The notes below the pieces were generated by a model that worked only from the letters and a program-made list of their open reading frames with translations, searched no databases and was not told where the DNA came from. From CAYLNK01 sp964384675 (GTDB lineage: Bacteria; Acidobacteriota; Thermoanaerobaculia; UBA5066), in contig CAYLNK010000234.1 in assembly GCA_964384675.1 (NCBI GenBank), forward strand, positions 1 through 10,825: a DNA stretch of 10,825 nt, given 5' to 3'. A program made the position numbers and the translations under genes. Positions 1-6,209 of this stretch are shown one piece after another (positions within the stretch are counted from its first letter, which is position 1; every line of letters begins with the position of its first letter).

Positions 1-174
1 GCCCGCCGCGCCGCTCTCGCCCGCCACGGCCGCGCCGGTCCCGCTCTTGGTGCCACCCGCCTTCGTCGTCCGGCTCCCGCTCCCGGCGCCGCCGCGGGGC
101 GGGCCTCCGTGGAGCGGGCCGACCACGAGGACGAGTCCGGTGAGGACGAGGACCGCCGATCCGTTCTTCTTCAT
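1..174 (-). CDS. Exported protein of unknown function (5' part only, cut by window edge)
   Basis: Reading leftward from the ATG at 174-172 there are 58 codons without a stop up to the window edge. The N-terminus (MKKNGSAVLVLTGLVLVVGP) is a classic signal peptide: two lysines followed by about 14 hydrophobic residues. No lipobox cysteine follows, so a lipoprotein is unlikely. The next 35 or so residues are Gly/Ser/Ala/Thr-rich, with several basic residues and no recognisable fold; they look like a flexible linker or disordered export leader. A strong Shine-Dalgarno (GGAGG on the minus strand, 180-184) sits 5 bases before the ATG and fixes the start. The gene diverges from the efflux operon and shares its control region. 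The mature domain lies outside the window, so function cannot be named. Export is well supported; the rest is unknown. Confidence 0.72.
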   Translation of the reverse strand, partial: MKKNGSAVLVLTGLVLVVGPLHGGPPRGGAGSGSRTTKAGGTKSGTGAAVAGESGAAG

Positions 175-179
175 GACTG

Positions 180-184
180 CCTCC
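180..184 (-). promoter_or_regulatory. Ribosome binding site of the divergent exported-protein gene
   Basis: On the minus strand this reads GGAGG, 5 bases upstream of the ATG at 174. It is a full-strength Shine-Dalgarno and the main evidence that the truncated leftward frame is a real gene. Confidence 0.75.
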
Positions 185-225
185 GTTGCGAGCCGACACG
201 GGCGGGGTCCGGGCCCGGTTACACC

Positions 226-241
226 TGTCCGGTATCGGACA
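226..241. promoter_or_regulatory. 16-bp dyad, candidate activator (enhancer) site
   Basis: TGTCCG-GTAT-CGGACA is a perfect inverted repeat with 6-base arms and a 4-base centre. Its centre lies about 84 bases upstream of the start predicted for the sigma-54 promoter at 291-305. That is within the usual range for enhancer sites bound by dimers of NtrC-type activators, and such an activator is encoded in the operon downstream. The assignment to that activator is inference. The dyad also lies about 50-65 bases upstream of the divergent gene's start codon, so it could act on both genes. Confidence 0.5.
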
Positions 242-246
242 CCGCA

Positions 247-268
247 CCGTACGGACGCGGACGTTCCG
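247..268. promoter_or_regulatory. Secondary CGGAC half-sites and short palindromes, candidate second activator site
   Basis: An 8-base palindrome CCGTACGG occupies 247-254, and CGGA-CGT-TCCG occupies 258-268. The pentamer CGGAC from the right arm of the 226-241 dyad recurs at 252-256 and 258-262. Two or more activator sites upstream of a sigma-54 promoter are common, because they help the activator assemble into a hexamer. In a very GC-rich genome short palindromes also occur by chance, so this is weaker than the 226-241 dyad. Confidence 0.3.
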
Positions 269-290
269 GCCCGTCTCGCCCTCCCGCGGC

Positions 291-305
291 TGGCACGGCC
301 GTTGC
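291..305 (+). promoter_or_regulatory. Sigma-54 (RpoN) -24/-12 promoter of the efflux operon
   Basis: TGGCAC at 291-296, five bases, then TTGC at 302-305 matches the sigma-54 consensus TGGCAC-N5-TTGC at every defined position with exact spacing. Taking the final C as -12 puts the transcription start at about 317, directly in front of the ATG at 320. I saw no second match with correct spacing elsewhere in the window. The operon it heads encodes an NtrC-family activator with a sigma-54-contact loop, which strongly supports function. Transcription from it should need ATP hydrolysis by that activator or another of its type. Confidence 0.85.
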
Positions 306-319
306 GCTGAGCCGGAGCG

Positions 320-1564
320 ATGGACCGACCGATCGACTCCGACTTCAAGCGCCGCCAGCTCGTGCTGCGGATCGCGCGCACGGCCGCCGTCGCCGTCGGG
401 ATCGCGGTGGCCCTGGCCGGGGCACGCTCTCTCATCCGCCCGTCGGTGAGGCGCGTCGACCTCCGCACCGCGCGGGTCGACCTGGGTCCGATCGACGCCA
501 CGATCTCCGCCAACGGCACCGTAGTTCCGGACTACGAGCAGATCCTCTCCAGCCCGACCGACGCCCGCGTGCTTTCGGTCCTGAAGCGCCCCGGCGCCCG
601 CTTGACGGCCGGGGAGCCGATCCTGGAGCTCGACGTCTCCGAGTCGGTCCTCGCCCTGACGAAGGTGAGGCAGAACCTGTCGCTGAAGGAGAACCAGCAG
701 GCGCGGACCCGCCTCGACCTCGAGAGCACCCTGTCGTCCCTGAGGAGCCAGGTCGAGATCCGGAAGCTGCAGCTCGAGACGTTCGAGGCGAGCGAGGCGC
801 GAAACCGGAAGCTGTTCGGGGAGGGGCTCGTCTCCGAGGAGCAGCTCCGGCAGTCGCAGCTCGACGTGGCCCGCACCCGCCTCGAGGTGAAGCAGCTCGT
901 CGAGTCGCAGGCGATCGCCGAACGCTCGACCGCGATGCAGGCGAGCGCGCTCGACCTCGAGACCGAGACGCTCCGCAAGGAGCGGGAGGAGGCCGAGAAG
1001 GTGCTCCGTCTCGCCACCACCCGCGCCGACCGCGTCGGCGTGCTGACCTGGGTCGTCCCCCAGGCCGGCACGGCCGTGCGGCGCGGCGACGTCCTCGCGA
1101 GGATCGCCGACCTCTCGTCGTTCCGCGTGGAGGCCCAGGTCTCCGACGTCCACGCGAGCCGCCTGGCGGCCGGGCTGCCGGCCGTCGTGCTGGCCGGCGA
1201 GCGGAAGCTCTCCGGGAGCGTCTCCCGGGTCCTGCCGACCGTGCAGAACGGCGTGATCACCGTGGAGATCGGCCTCGACCAGGCGTCCGATCCCGAGCTC
1301 CGCTCGAACCTGCGGGTCGACGTGGAGCTCGTCGTGGGACACCACGAGCGCGCCCTTCGCCTGAAGAAGGGCGTCACGCTCGGCGGCGGCTCGACCCCGG
1401 AGGTCTTCGTCCTCCGCGGCGACCGGGCCGTGAAGAGCCGAGTGAGGCTCGGGGTCTCCAACGCCGAGTCGTTCGAGGTGCTCGAGGGGCTCGCCGAGGG
1501 CGACGAGGTCGTCCTCTCCACCATGACCGACTTCGCCCACCTCGCCGAGGTGGCCGTCCGATGA
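320..1564 (+). CDS. Periplasmic adaptor (membrane fusion) subunit of an ABC efflux pump, MacA/HlyD-like
   Basis: This 414-residue protein would link an inner-membrane ABC exporter to an outer-membrane channel. After a basic N-terminus (KRRQ) comes one membrane anchor (about 21-38), then the first half of a lipoyl/barrel-sandwich domain (about 50-110). A long helical hairpin follows (about 110-235, rich in Glu, Arg, Leu and Gln), then the second lipoyl half (about 237-265), a beta-barrel (about 268-340) and a membrane-proximal domain (about 345-412). The hairpin tip carries R161-x3-L165-x6-S172, the spacing of the TolC-docking RLS motif known from AcrA and MacA. The length is typical of the family. 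The start is ATG 320, because the N-terminus looks like relatives; GTG 362 (residue 15) is the alternative. A GGAG at 314-317 lies only 2 bases before the ATG. The stop overlaps an ATGA, and the ATPase gene follows 26 bases on. It is the first gene after the sigma-54 promoter. Adaptor role is confident; substrate unknown. Confidence 0.93.
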   Translation: MDRPIDSDFKRRQLVLRIARTAAVAVGIAVALAGARSLIRPSVRRVDLRTARVDLGPIDATISANGTVVPDYEQILSSPTDARVLSVLKRPGARLTAGEPILELDVSESVLALTKVRQNLSLKENQQARTRLDLESTLSSLRSQVEIRKLQLETFEASEARNRKLFGEGLVSEEQLRQSQLDVARTRLEVKQLVESQAIAERSTAMQASALDLETETLRKEREEAEKVLRLATTRADRVGVLTWVVPQAGTAVRRGDVLARIADLSSFRVEAQVSDVHASRLAAGLPAVVLAGERKLSGSVSRVLPTVQNGVITVEIGLDQASDPELRSNLRVDVELVVGHHERALRLKKGVTLGGGSTPEVFVLRGDRAVKSRVRLGVSNAESFEVLEGLAEGDEVVLSTMTDFAHLAEVAVR

Positions 1565-1575
1565 ACGAGAGAAGA

Positions 1576-1582
1576 GAAGGAG
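1576..1582 (+). promoter_or_regulatory. Ribosome binding site that decides the ATPase start
   Basis: GAAGGAG lies 8 bases before ATG 1591. An in-frame ATG at 1561 overlaps the adaptor stop codon but would place this site inside its own coding region, so 1591 is preferred. Confidence 0.7.
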
Positions 1583-1590
1583 CCAAGATC

Positions 1591-2256
1591 ATGATCCAGC
1601 TCGACGCGATCGAGAAGGTGTACCGCACGGACCGCATCGAGACGGTCGCCCTCTCCAACGTGAACCTCGCCGTGAACGAGGGGGACTTCATCTCCATCAT
1701 GGGCCCGTCCGGCTCGGGGAAGAGCACCCTCCTCAACGTCATCGGCCTCCTCGACGTTCCGACCAAGGGGAAGGTGACGCTCAACAGCCGGACGATCACG
1801 TCGTACACCGACCGGGACCTCGCCCGGATGCGGAACGAGGAGATCGGCTTCGTCTTCCAGACGTTCCACCTGATCGCCGACCTCTCGGTCGTCGACAACG
1901 TGGAGCTGCCGCTCCTCTACCGGAAGATGTCGGGGAGCGAGCGGCGCCGCCTCGCTCTCGCCGCCCTCGACCGCGTCGGCCTGTCGTCGCGCGTCCACCA
2001 CTTCCCGTCGCAGCTCTCGGGCGGCCAGCAGCAGCGCGTCGCCGTGGCGCGCGCCATCGTCGGACGGCCTCGGATCCTCCTCGCGGACGAGCCGACCGGG
2101 AACCTCGACAGCGCGATGGGCGACGAGATCATGGAGCTCCTCCGGGAGCTGAACGAGAAGGACAAGGCCACCATCGTCATGGTCACCCACGACCCGCGGC
2201 AGGCCGACAAGACGCAGCGGATCGTCCGCCTGTTCGACGGACGCCAGGTCAACTGA
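1591..2256 (+). CDS. ABC transporter ATP-binding subunit, MacB/LolD-type
   Basis: This 221-residue ATPase has every motif intact: Walker A GPSGSGKS (38-45), Q-loop Gln90 in FVFQ, signature LSGGQ (142-146), Walker B ILLADE (162-167) with catalytic Glu167, D-loop NLD (171-173) and switch His200 in VTHD. The sequence GPSGSGKSTLLN and DEPTGNLD are typical of the family serving FtsX-type permeases (MacB, LolD, FtsE), which couple ATP use to mechanical movement of periplasmic domains rather than to substrate passage through the membrane. In E. coli MacB this domain is fused to the permease; here it is a free-standing subunit. The start ATG 1591 is set by a good ribosome binding site. The first permease begins 2 bases after the stop, suggesting translational coupling. 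It is cytoplasmic and peripheral, working as a dimer under the two permeases encoded next. Confidence 0.96.
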   Translation: MIQLDAIEKVYRTDRIETVALSNVNLAVNEGDFISIMGPSGSGKSTLLNVIGLLDVPTKGKVTLNSRTITSYTDRDLARMRNEEIGFVFQTFHLIADLSVVDNVELPLLYRKMSGSERRRLALAALDRVGLSSRVHHFPSQLSGGQQQRVAVARAIVGRPRILLADEPTGNLDSAMGDEIMELLRELNEKDKATIVMVTHDPRQADKTQRIVRLFDGRQVN

Positions 2257-2258
2257 CC

Positions 2259-3503
2259 ATGCTGAAGCACTACCTCAAGACCGCCGTGAAGGTCTTCCTG
2301 AGGCGGAAGTTCTTCACGTTCATCAGCCTCTTCGGCATCAGCCTGACGCTCGTCGTCCTCATGGTGGCGACCGCGATGCTCGACAACGTCTTCGGGCCGG
2401 TCGCCCCCGAGACCCGGCTCGACCGGAGCCTCGGGGTGAACCTCGCCGCGCTCCACGCGGAGCACATGACCCGGAGCGGCTTCGCCGGCTACAAGCTCCT
2501 CACCCAGACGGTCGTCCCGATGGCGTCCCTGCCGTCCGTCGAGCGGGTCTCGATCTACACGCTGCCGACGACGGTGACCTCGTTCCACGAGGGGCGAAAG
2601 CTGACGCCGTTCCTGAAGCGGACCGACGCCGCCTTCTGGCAGGTGATGGAGTTCCGCTTCCTGGAAGGGGGGCCGTTCACCGAGGACGACGAGAAGAACG
2701 CCGCACCTGTCGCCGTCCTCAACGAGGCGACCCGCCGCGCCTACTTCGGCGACGCCCCGGCGGTCGGGAAGACCATCGAGGCGGACGGGCAGCGGTTCCG
2801 GGTCGTCGGTGTGGTGCCGAACGTCCCGATCCTCAGGATCGTGCCCTTCTCCGACATCTGGGTTCCCCTCTCGACCGCGAAGACCGACGCCTACAAGACC
2901 GAGCTCGTCGGCAACCTGATGGCGACGATCGTCGCCAGGAGGCGAGCGGATCTCCCGGGCCTGCGCGAGGAGTTCGCGGCGCGCCTGGCCCGGGTGCCCC
3001 CGGAGAAGCCGTTCACGGAGCTCTGGAGCGGCGCCGAGACGACCTACGAGTCCGCGGCGCGCCTCTTCTCGCCCGGTAACCAGAAGGAGTCGCATCCGGT
3101 CGGCTTCACGCTCTTCCTGGGGCTGGCGGCGTTCCTCTTCATGGTCCTGCCCACGATCAACCTCGTGAACCTCAACGTCAGCCGGATCCTGGAGCGGGCC
3201 TCCGAGATCGGTGTGAGGAAAGCGTTCGGAGCCTCGTCGCGGACGCTCGTCGGGCAGTTCGTGACCGAGAACGTCCTCCTCTGCCTCCTCGGCGGCGCGA
3301 TCGGGTTCCTGCTGTCGCTCCTCGCCCTGGACGCCATCACCCGCACCGGGATCATCCCGTACGCGCAGTTCCACGTGAACCTCCGCGTCTTCGCGTGGGG
3401 CCTCGTCTTCGCCGTCTTCTTCGGCGTCTTCTCCGGGGTTTATCCGGCCTGGAAGATGTCGCGCCTCAACCCGGTCGAGGCCCTGCGGGGCCGGTCCCGC
3501 TAG
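2259..3503 (+). CDS. FtsX/MacB-type ABC permease, first of a pair
   Basis: A 414-residue inner-membrane subunit with the MacB layout. One N-terminal membrane segment (about 20-41) is followed by a large periplasmic domain (about 42-280), then three C-terminal segments (about 282-303, 336-358 and 376-396). The FtsX-domain hallmark ERASEIGVRKAFGAS (312-326) is the cytoplasmic coupling region that contacts the ATPase. The C-terminus PAWKMSRLNPVEALRG (396-411) is the usual ending of FtsX permeases. The ATG lies 2 bases after the ATPase stop with only a weak AGG ahead, so re-initiation is likely. It probably pairs with the next gene product as a heterodimer, since the two differ throughout although both start MLKH-(Y/F)-(L/F)-K. 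Substrate cannot be read from the sequence; antimicrobial peptides, macrolides, lipids and lipoproteins are all handled by relatives. Confidence 0.93.
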   Translation: MLKHYLKTAVKVFLRRKFFTFISLFGISLTLVVLMVATAMLDNVFGPVAPETRLDRSLGVNLAALHAEHMTRSGFAGYKLLTQTVVPMASLPSVERVSIYTLPTTVTSFHEGRKLTPFLKRTDAAFWQVMEFRFLEGGPFTEDDEKNAAPVAVLNEATRRAYFGDAPAVGKTIEADGQRFRVVGVVPNVPILRIVPFSDIWVPLSTAKTDAYKTELVGNLMATIVARRRADLPGLREEFAARLARVPPEKPFTELWSGAETTYESAARLFSPGNQKESHPVGFTLFLGLAAFLFMVLPTINLVNLNVSRILERASEIGVRKAFGASSRTLVGQFVTENVLLCLLGGAIGFLLSLLALDAITRTGIIPYAQFHVNLRVFAWGLVFAVFFGVFSGVYPAWKMSRLNPVEALRGRSR

Positions 3504-3508
3504 CCGCC

Positions 3509-3513
3509 AGGAG
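3509..3513 (+). promoter_or_regulatory. Ribosome binding site of the second permease
   Basis: AGGAG 6 bases before ATG 3520, in the 16-base gap after the first permease. It is strong and well spaced, in contrast to the first permease. Confidence 0.65.
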
Positions 3514-3519
3514 ACTCCG

Positions 3520-4749
3520 ATGCTGAAGCACTTCTTCAAGATGGTCTGGAACCGGAAGCGGACGAACGCGCTCTTCGTGGCCGAGATCTTCGTCTCGTTC
3601 ATCGTCCTCTTCGCGGTGGTGGCGCTCGCGGTCTACTCGTTCACCAACTACCGGAGACCTCTCGGCTTCGAGTACGAGAACGTCTGGCGGGTGAACGTCG
3701 GGATGCAGGTGATGTCCGACGACACCTTCACCGACGAGGAGCGGGAGCGCCTCGCTCAGGTCCTCGCCACGGCGCGGGCGCTGCCAGGAGTGGAGGGGGC
3801 CGCGGCCACGCTGAGCACGCCGTGGTCGCTGGGCGGCTCGAACTCCTCGTACACGCTGAACGGGAAGCAGCTGCGCTACGAGGTATCGGAGGTGACCGAC
3901 GACTTCAACGACGTCGTGGGCCTGCGGCTCACCCAGGGCCGCTGGTTCGCCCGGGAAGACGTGGGGGCGGGGTACCGGCCCGTCGTCATCAACGAGAACC
4001 TGGCACGCGACGCCTTCGGGAGCGAGAGCCCGCTCGGGAAGTCCCTGACCCCGCCTCGCAAGCCGGGCGAGGACGCGGACCCGGAGGAGAAGGTCAGGCT
4101 GCCCACCAAGGTGGTCGGCGTCATCACCGACTTCCGCAAGTCGGGCGAGCTGTCGGGTCCCGACAACTTCCTCTTCCGGCGCGTGAACCTGGGGGCCGGC
4201 TCCACGGACCGCCCGCCCCGCAACCTCCTCGTGCGCGTGGCGCCCGGGACCCCGCGGACCTTCGAGGAGACCCTCGTCAAGAGCCTCCAGCCCGTGGCCC
4301 CCGGCTGGTCGTTCGAGGTGACGCCGCTCGTGGACGAGCGCCGCTCCTCGCTCCGCCTCCGGATCGCCCCGATGGCCGCGGCGGGGCTCGTGGCCGTGTT
4401 CCTCCTCTCGATGGTGGCGCTCGGGCTCACCGGCGTCCTCTGGCAGAACGTCACCCAGCGGCGCCGCGAGATCGGCCTCCGCCGGGCCAAGGGGGCGACG
4501 GAGCGCCACGTCCTCGCCCAGATCCTGGGCGAGCTCTTCGTGCTCACCACGTTCGGGCTCCTCCTGGCGACGGTGATCCTCGTGCAGATCCCGATCCTCG
4601 GCGTCTTCTCGAGCCTGACCACCGGCGTGTTCGTGGGGAGCCTCGCCCTCTCCATGGCCCTCATGTACGCGCTCACCAGCCTCTGCGGCCTCTACCCGAG
4701 CCTCCTCGCGACCCGCGTGCCGCCCGCGGAGGCGCTGCACTACGAATGA
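3520..4749 (+). CDS. FtsX/MacB-type ABC permease, second of a pair
   Basis: This 409-residue protein repeats the architecture of its neighbour. It has a membrane segment at about 17-40, a periplasmic domain at about 41-282, and membrane segments at about 284-309, 334-360 and 367-392. The coupling-helix motif QRRREIGLRRAKGA (313-326) is close to the MacB form (RxREIGIRxAxGA). The ending ATRVPPAEALHYE is also MacB-like. Its periplasmic region contains the pattern 'V(I)NE..A...FG...P.GK' (about 156-174), a recurring MacB periplasmic-core signature that is also present in the first permease (about 152-171). The two genes are probably an old tandem duplication that diverged into a heterodimer. It is co-transcribed with the adaptor and ATPase. 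The stop is followed by a 49-base gap before the regulator, the largest gap inside the operon. Confidence 0.93.
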   Translation: MLKHFFKMVWNRKRTNALFVAEIFVSFIVLFAVVALAVYSFTNYRRPLGFEYENVWRVNVGMQVMSDDTFTDEERERLAQVLATARALPGVEGAAATLSTPWSLGGSNSSYTLNGKQLRYEVSEVTDDFNDVVGLRLTQGRWFAREDVGAGYRPVVINENLARDAFGSESPLGKSLTPPRKPGEDADPEEKVRLPTKVVGVITDFRKSGELSGPDNFLFRRVNLGAGSTDRPPRNLLVRVAPGTPRTFEETLVKSLQPVAPGWSFEVTPLVDERRSSLRLRIAPMAAAGLVAVFLLSMVALGLTGVLWQNVTQRRREIGLRRAKGATERHVLAQILGELFVLTTFGLLLATVILVQIPILGVFSSLTTGVFVGSLALSMALMYALTSLCGLYPSLLATRVPPAEALHYE

Positions 4750-4775
4750 GACGCCGTCCGCGCCCATGACACAAT
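4746..4775 (+). promoter_or_regulatory. Possible internal housekeeping promoter ahead of the regulator genes
   Basis: ATGAGA (4746-4751) resembles a -35 box in 4 of 6 positions. CACAAT (4770-4775) resembles a -10 box in 5 of 6 positions, after 18 bases. Transcription would begin near 4782 and leave a short leader before ATG 4799. The ACAATC core recurs in the better -10 candidate at 7530. A basal promoter would make sense, since the activator must exist before the sigma-54 promoter can fire. The -35 match is weak. Confidence 0.25.
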
Positions 4776-4798
4776 CGGTCCGCGAGCGAAGAGACACG

Positions 4799-6187
4799 AT
4801 GTCGAGCCAGGCGGAGATCCTCGTCGTCGACGACGACCCGGCGGTCCTCGCGTCGCTCACCCTGCTGCTGAAGCAGGCCGGCTATCGCTCGCGGACCGCC
4901 TCCTCCCCCAGCGAGGCGCTCGAGCGGGCGGCCGGCGCGGCGCTCGTCCTCCAAGACATGAACTTCTCCCGCGCGACGACGGGCGACGAGGGGCTCGCGC
5001 TCCTCGCCTCGCTCCGCGCGCGCACGGCGGCGCCGGTGATCCTGATGACCGCCTGGGGCTCGATCCAGCTCGCCGTGAGGGGGATCCAGGCGGGCGCCGC
5101 CGACTTCGTCACCAAGCCGTGGACGCACCAGCAGCTCCTCCAGTCGGTACGGACGGCGCTCGGCCTGGCGGCGGCTCAGCCCCCGACGCCTGCGGCCTCG
5201 CTCACGCGGCCCAAGCTCGACGCCCGGTACGACCTCGCGGAGATCGCGGGAGAGGACCCGGCGCTCCTCGCGGTCCTCGACCTCGTGGGCCGCGTCGCCC
5301 CGACCGACGCCTCGGTGCTGATCACCGGCGAGAGCGGGACGGGCAAGGAGCTCGTCGCCGCCGCGCTCCACGCCAACAGCCATCGCAAGGGCGGACCCTT
5401 CGTGAAGGTGAACCTGGGCGGGATCTCGCAGTCGCTCTTCGAGAGCGAGATGTTCGGCCACGTGAAGGGAGCCTTCACCGACGCGCAGCGCGACCGGAAG
5501 GGGCGCTTCGAGATCGCGCACGGCGGGACGATCTTCCTGGACGAGGTCGGCGACCTCGATCCGGCCTCGCAGGTCAAGCTCCTGCGCGTCCTGCAGGACC
5601 GGACCTACGAGGTGCTCGGGGAGAGCCGCACCCGGACCGTCGACGTGCGGGTCGTCTCGGCCACGAATCGCGACCTCGCCTCGCTCGTCGCGTCGGGCGA
5701 CTTCCGGGAGGACCTGCTGTACCGGCTGAACCTCATCGCCGTCGAGCTGCCCCCGCTCCGCAGCCGCTCCGGCGACGTCCCGCTCCTGGCGCGCCGCTTC
5801 CTCCACGAGCTGGCCGCCCGGTACGGACGCCCCGGTCTCGCGCTCGACGACGCCGCCCTGCGCTGGCTCCAGGCGTACCCGTGGCCCGGCAACGTGAGGC
5901 AGCTCCGCCACCTGATCGAGCGGACGGTCCTCGTGGGCGGACGCGACGCCCTCACGGCCGACGACTTCGTCAGGACGATCCGGATGGAGAGCCGTGAGCC
6001 CGCGCCCGCGAAGGCGTCCGACCCGCTCCCCGCGGTCGGGGCGATGACGCTCGACGAGATGGAGCGGGCGATGATCGTCAAGAGCCTGGAGCACCACCGC
6101 GGCAACGTGAGCCGCGTGGCGGAGTCGCTCGGCCTGTCGCGGGCCGCTCTCTATCGCCGCTTCGAGAAATACGGGATCACCGCGTGA
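4799..6187 (+). CDS. NtrC-family response regulator, sigma-54-dependent transcription activator
   Basis: 462 residues in three domains. The receiver (about 1-122) has the acidic pocket D11-D13, phosphate-accepting Asp53, Thr84 and Lys106. The AAA+ sigma-54 activation domain (about 145-385) has Walker A GESGTGKE (177-184), the sigma-54-contact loop GAFTDA (224-229) where the consensus is GAFTGA, Walker B with D248-E249, and REDLLYRLN (303-311) with the conserved arginines. A Fis-type helix-turn-helix (about 420-462) ends the protein. When phosphorylated by the kinase encoded next, it should bind DNA, form a hexamer and remodel sigma-54 polymerase. Its likely target is the promoter at 291-305, making the operon self-activating. 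ATG 4799 gives the usual short lead-in to ILVVDDD and has a modest AAGAG 5 bases ahead; ATG 4766 would add 11 residues and cannot be excluded. The family call is very secure; the target is inference. Confidence 0.95.
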   Translation: MSSQAEILVVDDDPAVLASLTLLLKQAGYRSRTASSPSEALERAAGAALVLQDMNFSRATTGDEGLALLASLRARTAAPVILMTAWGSIQLAVRGIQAGAADFVTKPWTHQQLLQSVRTALGLAAAQPPTPAASLTRPKLDARYDLAEIAGEDPALLAVLDLVGRVAPTDASVLITGESGTGKELVAAALHANSHRKGGPFVKVNLGGISQSLFESEMFGHVKGAFTDAQRDRKGRFEIAHGGTIFLDEVGDLDPASQVKLLRVLQDRTYEVLGESRTRTVDVRVVSATNRDLASLVASGDFREDLLYRLNLIAVELPPLRSRSGDVPLLARRFLHELAARYGRPGLALDDAALRWLQAYPWPGNVRQLRHLIERTVLVGGRDALTADDFVRTIRMESREPAPAKASDPLPAVGAMTLDEMERAMIVKSLEHHRGNVSRVAESLGLSRAALYRRFEKYGITA

Positions 6188-6209
6188 CGAGCGGAGGGGC
6201 GCCCGGTCC

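Noticed and set aside
47..449. Short plus-strand frames across the divergent control region (47-310 and 186-449)
   Set aside because: They overlap the signal-peptide gene, the sigma-54 promoter and the adaptor start, have Arg/Pro-rich compositions and carry no ribosome binding site or recognisable motif.
109..1590. Upstream extension of the ATPase frame to GTG 109 or ATG 1561
   Set aside because: The region encodes the adaptor in another frame, and the extended translation is low-complexity. The ATPase has a good ribosome binding site 8 bases before ATG 1591; ATG 1561 lies ahead of that site.
4001..4020. TGGCACG inside the second permease as another sigma-54 promoter
   Set aside because: The -12 half (TTGC) is missing at the required distance and the site lies within coding sequence.
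532..6097. Very long minus-strand open frames (for example 532-2190, 1917-3602, 3466-4860 and 4673-6097)
   Set aside because: They lie opposite genes with complete domain motifs, their translations are Arg/Glu/Gly/Pro-rich without any family motif, and no ribosome binding sites support them. They are the usual by-product of G/C-ending codons in high-GC DNA.
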